A stretch of DNA of 64,000 nucleotides, from the NCBI GenBank assembly GCA_950106755.1, contig OX467088.1, forward strand, positions 9,284,001-9,348,000. The letters run 5' to 3'. The position numbers and the translations under genes are program-made. Below, one piece after another: positions 56,951 through 64,000 of the stretch. The notes beneath the pieces were generated by a model that saw nothing but the letters and a program-made list of their open reading frames with translations, was not told the DNA's origin and ran no database searches. This stretch comes from Climacium dendroides. Taxonomy: Eukaryota; Streptophyta; Bryopsida; Hypnales; Climaciaceae. Position 1 is the stretch's first letter, and every line of letters starts with the position of its first letter.

Positions 56951-59900
56951 TTAGGCAGAGGAAGTAGGAAGACCGGGTGCTTTAAATCTGGGGAACCTAC
57001 TCAGCAAGCCATGCCCTTGCTTACTTTTCATTGTTTGTTTTTCTGCAACTACAATTGTGGGAGCCTCAACGAACATCGCCATGTCTTCAAATGCAAGTGC
57101 CACAATAGGCTTCCCGATGAGCACAGACATCACATCACTGTCCAGCTGTTCAGTTTGCACATTTTCTGACCCTTCTTCCTCTGTAAACGGCAGGAGAGAA
57201 ACTCGTGCCGGAGAAACAGGCCTTATTCTGAACACATCACCATGAACAAAACAGTAAGAAAACAGTCAAATAAGCAAAAATCCATGATTGAAATTTTGCA
57301 CGTTTTTGCGTATGTCTTTGTCCGTCAGTTCATAACATGACAAGTAGAAATTCTCCAATGATATAGACACAAAACTAAGAGACACACTCAAGGGTTGAGA
57401 AACCCAGTCGATTTATGGAATCCTCCCTTGCTTCTGGAAAAAAACTTTCTAGTGGCGATTTTCTTTAACAAAATTCCTATTTAATGCCCAATTATGCCAT
57501 TCTCATTATAGCAACAGATTTAAGTAGATAGCAATAAAATTTCATCCATTTTTCTCAGGATTGACTAAGAATGCGTACCTGCAATTCAATCTGCAAGAAT
57601 ACTTCAGAAGATTTGGCTGCACCTCCGTCTTCCCACTAAAATTATAGTAATGTGAAACAAGTCAGGACAAGAACATCAAATGCGGTGTGAGAGTCTCTCT
57701 ACCTTTTGTAGTGTAGCTACAAAACTACAAGAGCCTCAATTTAATTTCATGGTGAAGCTTAGTTCATGTTAAGTACCACAGTTTAGTTTTCAAAAACCGA
57801 CACCACTGTATGATAACAATAAACCACTCAAACTTTCTCAGTTCACAAGGTTGTGCAATGCAATTGACCTACTCTCCTTTGGTCTAGAGCCAAAAAAACT
57901 AACTCTAAGCACAAGGAGAGATGATATTAAACCATTTCTGCCAATTTCAAAGCGTTTAATACAAAGTTTTCTCATACGTAGAACCAAATAACATTATGCA
58001 ATTCCAAACATTTATCAAAGCGTTTCCAAGGTTACGTAGCCGTTTCAACACGCACCTGAAGCTGGGAAGAGACATCTTCATGGAGGGACCTTGCCATCCC
58101 GTACCTTGAGCGCCCACAACCGCTGCAGAGTAATTGATGGGAGCGACAGTAAATTACTAAACTGAATATTCAGATTCACTAAAATATTTCTCATGCAAAC
58201 TACATTAGATGCACATTAAATTTAGGAGAAAGACTCATACTTCCTTGTATTCACTATTTTGCAATCTTTGGAGAACTTTGATTTCGCATGATAACTACAG
58301 AACAAAAAGCACCAGGGTGGTACAGACTCTAAACCTCGTTATGTCTATGATTGGTTGACACATACTACTTAGGAAATTCAAATAGAACTCAGGGACCAAT
58401 TCTACGAAAAATAAATGATCACAGCTTGCTCAAGTGTAATCTCTAATATGTGCAATTGCATGCCATGTGTGATCATAGTTTCCAGTTATGACGCTGACCA
58501 TTGTTGAGAAGTTCAATATTGCAGAGCGGTCTTCTCCGTAAACTTCCATCACTCTCCACGATTTCCACAGCATGGTTACTTTTGCTTGAACTTTCTCTTC
58601 CTTTGGGTAATATACTCCACCACGGTTTCCGAAATTTTCTTTCGCTTGTGGAGGTCCTCTGCATCATGCGGCAAATAAGCTATGTACACCTAAAAGTGTC
58701 CAAATAAGCATCTGAGAATGGTTAATTGTTGTGGCTATTGCAAGAGGATTCTTAGCAAGTATATTTTTGCCACTATATAAATAAAATATGAATTTCAAAG
58801 TGTTAAGAATAGGTGTACCCAAAATCAACCCTAGGCTCTCATGTTTCAAAGATGGACATTCAAGGCAAGAATCCATAGGGTTGATTGAGATTAGGTGTAG
58901 TTACCTAAAGCCCTTCCCTATTGGAAAGAAGAAAGTACTAGGAACGCTGTAAAGGGTTGGTATCAATGTATCACACCAACTCTGATCAAACTCACCAATG
59001 AAAACTCAGCTGTCCGACTTGGGAGACCTACTTCCTGTAATTAGAAATCAGGGCGTGATTAGAAGAAAACTTCGCAGATATGGTCCCTTAGTTTCATTCA
59101 GTTCCCAAGTAAATGGACTATCTATGTGTCAAGAACTTATAAACTTATCAAAGTCTGAATCAAGTTATCTTCAGTCGTGTAATTCATCTGTCATCATGCA
59201 AAACCAAAACCAAAAAAAATTCTAGAGGTTGTGCAGTAGTGATATATGGAACTTGGAGTCTCGGGGTCCAAATGATTACGGAATTTCCCCGAACACAAAA
59301 CTCTTCAGAAACCTAAAGAAAAGTTTTACTGCCTTGAAAAGGGGTCGATCATATGAAGCACCCCTTGAAATGCTATGTGTACTGGAAGTGAACTTGTACC
59401 CTGATTCACTCACTTCAAACACAATAAAATCAAAAGTATTAAAGTAATACATGCTGCCATTGACAAGCACGAAGTTGAGCTTACTCACGTCAATGCCATG
59501 GTCACGAGCTTCTTCGCTGTTCACTATGACTCTTGCTGCCCAGCTGGAGAAAACACAGCATGTGAGTGAGAGCATCTGTATTTGCTGCTCGTGGAAAAAC
59601 AAGCAGTTCCGATACGAGAGGATCTATCTTTATAAAATTAGATATGACCCTGGCTCACTTCTTCTCAAACTGCCTCCCATTCACTATAGATGTAGTTTAT
59701 GTCCATACAAGGCCTCCCGTCAGTCCAGAGCAAATAAGACATTGAATTGGGAATTGGAAACTTAGAATCTCAAGACCAATGTTTTCAGGTTTTAGATCTT
59801 AAATGAAAACTTATACATGTAAGCATGGTACTCACGCGCAAGATGTGGGAGGATTCCAGACGATGCCCGCTAGCACGACCAGCTGCACAGAAACAGTTGA

Positions 59901-61410
59901 ACGTCAACAAGCGCCCAATTGCAAGTATCTCCACCCCAAATGTACGCTTTCAAGAGAAAAAAAAAATTAAAAACAGGTTTTTTTACATAGTCCTTAGAAT
60001 ATGACCCTCGGAACAATCATCGGTATGAACTTCACTATTTGGAAACTAGAGAAATCATATTCTACAATCTTAAGAATAGGCCTCTATTCCTATAACCATG
60101 TGTTGGCATCAAAGACTTTGAAGGGAATTGAGAAAGAAATGAATGCAAGAAAAGATTTCATTCTTTCACCAAGTTGGCTGTACACCTCATCAAAGACGCC
60201 AGCCGGGCTCGAATCATACTTGGCTAAGTAAAAACCACCTAAGGTGTACCTATAAACCTCTTCCACATGCACACCAAGTGATCTCAGTCACTACTATGCC
60301 AGCTTACAATTGTCCTATTTGCGCAGCAATTTTCTAAAGGAACTCAAATTTTGCCTCATGTTTCTCTGAAAACTTTTGAAAAGCACACATGAGGTTAGGT
60401 ATGATGCCAACACAATTGCATAACCAATTCTCCATGTTCGTGTATGGTTAGTTAACAGTTTGATTACACGAACATGGAGAATTGGTTATGGCATCATACT
60501 TGACTTCCTGGACTATATTTTGTTGAATTTCTATTTATTTTTCACTAACAAATGCTATGCTTTTCTACTGATTCTGGCGCGACATGAATTTTGACTCCAT
60601 CCGAATTATGATTTTCAAAATGGTCATTTCAAACCATGAATCCTTGGTCCTTCAGACATGCTCTCTTAACCATGTGCACCTGATTTTATAACATGATAAA
60701 CAATTAATTGAAATGCATAACCAATTCTCTATATTCGTGTAATCAAACTATTCCACAGTAAAGAAAACGCACCCGAAAGCTTGAACGACTTTGAGCTCCG
60801 CGGGAATGACACGCCGTGCCACTTCAGCTTTGACTAGATGCAGCTGATAGAGTGCCCTGCATTTCAATGCAGAAACTTTAAAGAATAGGGCTCAAGTGCA
60901 ATGGAACCTTGAAGACACTGAGAATGGTTGTCATTACACTCTTGTGCCTCGATTCAAAGCATAACCCCAATACAAGCTTGAAATAGAGTGTTTCCTGTAA
61001 GGTAGAGACTCCATTAACCATACATTACATTAGAAGCTCCATTGACCGCAACTGTGACCTTTGCTTTGCATTAAGTGTGAAAATGCTTAATGTATTGACA
61101 TTTGTTTTTTTGCAATTGTTTGTAGCTTAACACAAAATGCATGTGCAAAATTTTAGATGGTGCAGATTTCTAGATTGTTGTAGGGAAAGGTTCAAAATTC
61201 ACCTGCCTGGGGAATGGAACCTCTCACTTACTTACTGTATGGTATATGGAGATCTCCCTTACTGTATGGTACATGGAGACGTTGCATTCCGTGTAAATAT
61301 ATTAAAAAAGGAAGAAAGAGAGAAAATTAGAGCAAATGCAAGTACCTGCCGGTGAAAATCCATGGTGGTCCATCAGCATACTTACGAGCTTGCGCTTCTC
61401 CAGACGACAT
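56951..61410 (-). CDS. NXD1: NEOXANTHIN-DEFICIENT 1 homologue (acetoacetate-decarboxylase-like), ten exons, 304 aa
   Basis: Homologue of plant NXD1, a protein required for neoxanthin accumulation whose exact biochemical role is unsettled; the N-terminal half resembles the acetoacetate decarboxylase fold. Exons (minus): 61410-61346, 60856-60773, 60249-60186, 59882-59836, 59543-59489, 59034-58996, 58658-58499, 58122-58056, 57635-57579, 57227-56951; all GT-AG and in phase. Family hallmarks: GPPWIFTGRALYQLHLVKA, GYTLGGFYLAKYDSSPAGVF, LAGIVWNPPTSCAWAARVIV, GPSMKMSLPSFSG, LLKYSCRLNCRIRPV and the C-terminal VLIGKPIVALAFEDMAMFVEAP. No obvious transit peptide: the start codon lies only 13 residues before the conserved GPPW. 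The gene looks intact. Intron 2 contains an inverted repeat. Confidence 0.93.
60419..60490. repeat. Perfect 26-bp inverted repeat in NXD1 intron, with a third copy nearby
   Basis: Arms 60419-60444 and 60465-60490 (core AACCAATTCTCCATGTTCG) are exact reverse complements with a 20-nt loop. A third copy with two changes (core AACCAATTCTCTATATTCG) lies at about 60716-60740 and shares the extra flank TAATCAAACT with the inverted arm. Confidence 0.85.
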
Positions 61411-61650
61411 AGCTCACCTACAAACACCAAATTCACACGACCTCAGTCCATTTTCAAGCCCGTCCAAATGCAAGAATAACGACACACACTATTGTCACAA
61501 ATCACCAAAAGCCATCTCTCGACAGCAACAAAGCTTCGCCTCATCTCTTGCAAACCCTACACCATCTCTCGTTCTAATTGAACAAGCACAAAAAGAAGGA
61601 AGTAAAGAGACGGCAAAACACCTTCAAAGCAAATTGCAAGTAGCACGGCA

Positions 61651-61842
61651 ATGGCGGACGCACAATCCACCACAGAAGCTCCCGTTCGGCTCTAACGCTT
61701 CCTGCACTTGCAAGCTATCCTAGCAGTCGAAAGGGAGGAGCTAAATCAAGGCCTAAGGGTGGCGGAGGAGGAGATAGGCATATGAAGAGCTATGAATCGA
61801 CTCTCCGAACTCCAATTGCAGATTCAGCTCTTCAAACCCTAA
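61651..61842 (+). pseudogene. Short helical-protein remnant with in-frame stops
   Basis: From an ATG at 61651 (MADAQSTTEAPVRL) the frame is stopped by TAA at 61693 and TGA at 61783, yet between and after the stops it reads as a plausible charged helix (LQAILAVEREELNQGLRVAEEE and MNRLSELQLQIQLFKP) before a final TAA at 61840. It lies head-to-head with NXD1. A decayed small gene is the simplest reading; chance is possible. Confidence 0.35.
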
Positions 61843-64000
61843 TCTCAGATTTGGTGATTCGAAACCCAATCGCAGATTTCGCTCTTCGATTTGTGAAAGC
61901 CCTCGTCCGGGGTTGCAGGTTGCCGGACGTTATCCCCTTCAGGACGAGATCCATTGCTAACTGGTCAAACATCATGTCTGAGTTGAATGTAACCTATTTA
62001 TTAGATTGTGTTTGGATACAAATCCTATATTTTTAATACTTGAAACTATGAATTGTATGTCACTGTGAGGAATTTTAATTTTTCTTGTGAAAAAATGTAC
62101 ATGTTATTATTTATATAGCAAAAATTTAAAATAAATACCGGTAGGAAAAAATAGAAAAATCAATCTAAATTATTTGAAATTTTTTCAATAGGTACAAGTA
62201 GCAATGGAGATTAGTGTGAAAATTTCTTGATTGGTTATTTTATTTTTTACATCCAAAATAGCCACAACAAAGACCTTGAAGTCAAATTTAGCTATTAAAC
62301 CAAATTCATCCTCTTATTCAACAATTGATACTCTCTTCGTCCCAAAATGATCTTCTTGTTTGACTAAAAGCTCCAAATTAAGGTCAGAAATCAATTTTTT
62401 GTAATTCTGTCTTGAACTATAAATAAAGATCAATGCTCTCCTATTGTCCTCCAAATTTGAGCTTTAGATTCATTTTCAATTAGAAGTTATGAAGATTTGA
62501 AATGTGTGTTTTTTGGGCCTTTGGGGAGGAGCAATGCTGGCCACTGGATTGAACTCTGCCCACACTATATCTTGTGACTTTTTCTCTTCCCACTAATGTG
62601 ACCTGTGATTCCCGCGTTGGCATTGCTCCACGAGTGCATGGACGAAAATAACCACAACTTCTACAATTGATTAACAGCCCTGTGCATTGTTCACCAACTC
62701 ACCTACCAAATTTACAAGCCCCAAAAACAAATGAACGTGCTACCAAATCCAGTAACCCAAAAACTTCACATGAAGTCAGTCCCTTATTGCTCTGTTGAAT
62801 TGATGATCCCATAATGCACTACTGAATCAATGATCCCAAAATTGTTTAGGCAATCCGACGTTGGTGCAGTGTTACTGTAGCGTTGTATGAACTACAATAC
62901 TGTACTAAAATCGGATCTTTACGTGGAAACGACCACAAGGCCAAAAGCTTCCATTGAAGTCCACAACGCGCCTCTCCAAATCGAGTGTCTAATTGGCATG
63001 GCAAAAACATATCACGCATCGGGTACTCTTTAATTTCCCAAAGAATGATGATCTGTCATCCTTTGACTTGCATCAATGAGCCTCATGCCACTAGAATTGA
63101 ATTTGGCTCGGTCTTCTGTCTTCTTGTGCAGCTCCAACTACTCATGGACCGTGTTGGAATTCCTTTCAACTCCAGCCAGCCACCTTCCCTTCAAGCTCAG
63201 AGTATGTGCACTAATTGATACTCTCTTGTCAATTTTGGATTCTACTTCACACTACAGTATCATGAGTAGTTAATTGGACGCTTCTTTGATTCATAGTTTC
63301 ATGTGCACAAATTCAATGTCTTGGGTTTACAGCTGCCTCCATGTGAGAAAATATACTATTAGGCCTCATAGTACATGAGCTGGTTGTGCAAATGTTCACA
63401 CTTCTCAAATAAATTTGTTGAAGAATTCTATATTGGGAATATCTAAATCCAGGAAACGTGTTCAGCAACAATGTGATGATTGGATTTGTGTGTTGGATTT
63501 GTGTGTGCTATCCGAACATGTAGTTCAACAACGTGAAATGCCATGTATTGATGAAACACTATTTAACTCAATCAAAAACAACGAGCACAAACGAGCAGCT
63601 TGTTGTTATTGAAGGTCCGCATTAGAAAGTGTCACTATACAAACTTTTGTTGTTGGTGTACTACAAATTCAAGTTCATGTTCTGTCTTGAATCCTCCGTT
63701 TTTTGTATTCAAGTGAAGTAGGTACCACACTACTAGAGAGAAATGTATAAAACTGTCAATGCGGTCTACATTGAAAATTAAATTGATGTGCAAATTGGAG
63801 ACGTCATCACTCGCTGATCTGGAAAGAAAGGATTTCTGCTCAAAGTTATTAAATCGCTTTGTTTCTTCCTCACAGGTATTGAAATGGCTCTTTGTAGTTA
63901 CTCCACATGTGCTAGAAATGAAATCTAGAACGGGATTGTTACCATGAAAATGTAATGTGTAAAATTAGAAGAGTGCAAGATGGTTAATCTTTCACAGTGA
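61843..64000. other. AT-rich spacer to the window end
   Basis: No supported gene, RNA or strong repeat. Several short open frames (62985-63273, 63415-63612) lack domains and splice-consistent extensions. A gene entering from beyond the window edge cannot be excluded. Confidence 0.45.

Noticed and set aside
61352..61723. Plus-strand 123-aa ORF across the NXD1 start
   Set aside because: Antisense shadow of NXD1 exon 1 and its 5' region, with no domain.
1..64000. tRNA, rRNA and CRISPR arrays
   Set aside because: No cloverleaf-like sequence, rRNA-like block or regularly spaced repeat array was recognised; the only tRNA-related match is the retrotransposon primer binding site.

Overview
This is nuclear DNA of a land plant. 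Evidence: spliced genes with GT-AG introns, a plant-type tRNA ligase, a NEOXANTHIN-DEFICIENT 1 homologue, a plant serine carboxypeptidase-like gene, a Ty3-type retrotransposon with an initiator-tRNA-Met primer binding site, AAACCCTA telo-boxes and long AT-rich spacers full of small inverted-repeat elements. Mostly compact introns and an intronless E2/F-box gene would fit a seed-free plant, but that is a weak inference and the species cannot be fixed from the sequence.

Layout. 1-4.7 kb: AT-rich spacer with one MITE-like element. 4.7-6.35 kb (-): two-exon SAM-dependent methyltransferase. 9.3-10.9 kb: unrecognised coding-like exons. 11.67-13.6 kb (-): intronless 648-aa protein joining an E2 ubiquitin-conjugating domain to an F-box-like segment, with about 5.5 copies of a 126-bp tandem repeat upstream. 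18.35-29.5 kb (-): complete 28-exon plant tRNA ligase; one large intron holds two long fold-backs. 31.26-32.65 kb: inverted duplication. 34.15-37.7 kb (+): complete nine-exon serine carboxypeptidase-like gene. 38.2-39.8 kb: a plastid-leader-like ORF and a decayed gene. 41.67-47.26 kb: near-perfect 5.6-kb palindrome of an LTR-gag-protease retrotransposon part, each arm carrying the same TTAA-flanked insertion. 47.3-47.8 kb: another fragment of that family. 52.3-53.35 kb: PIF/Harbinger-like element. 54.7-55.6 kb (+): last two exons of a CxxC zinc-ribbon protein. 56.1-56.7 kb: second TTAA-flanked element. 56.95-61.4 kb (-): complete ten-exon NXD1 homologue. The rest is AT-rich spacer.

The genes do not form one pathway; they are independent housekeeping or metabolic genes: tRNA splicing/RNA repair, ubiquitin transfer, vacuolar or secreted proteolysis, xanthophyll metabolism and small-molecule methylation. 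The least ordinary items are the E2-F-box fusion, the palindromic retrotransposon with a readable fold-back junction, and two related TTAA-target terminal-inverted-repeat elements. Exon borders were worked out by hand from splice sites, phase continuity and family knowledge; no search was run.
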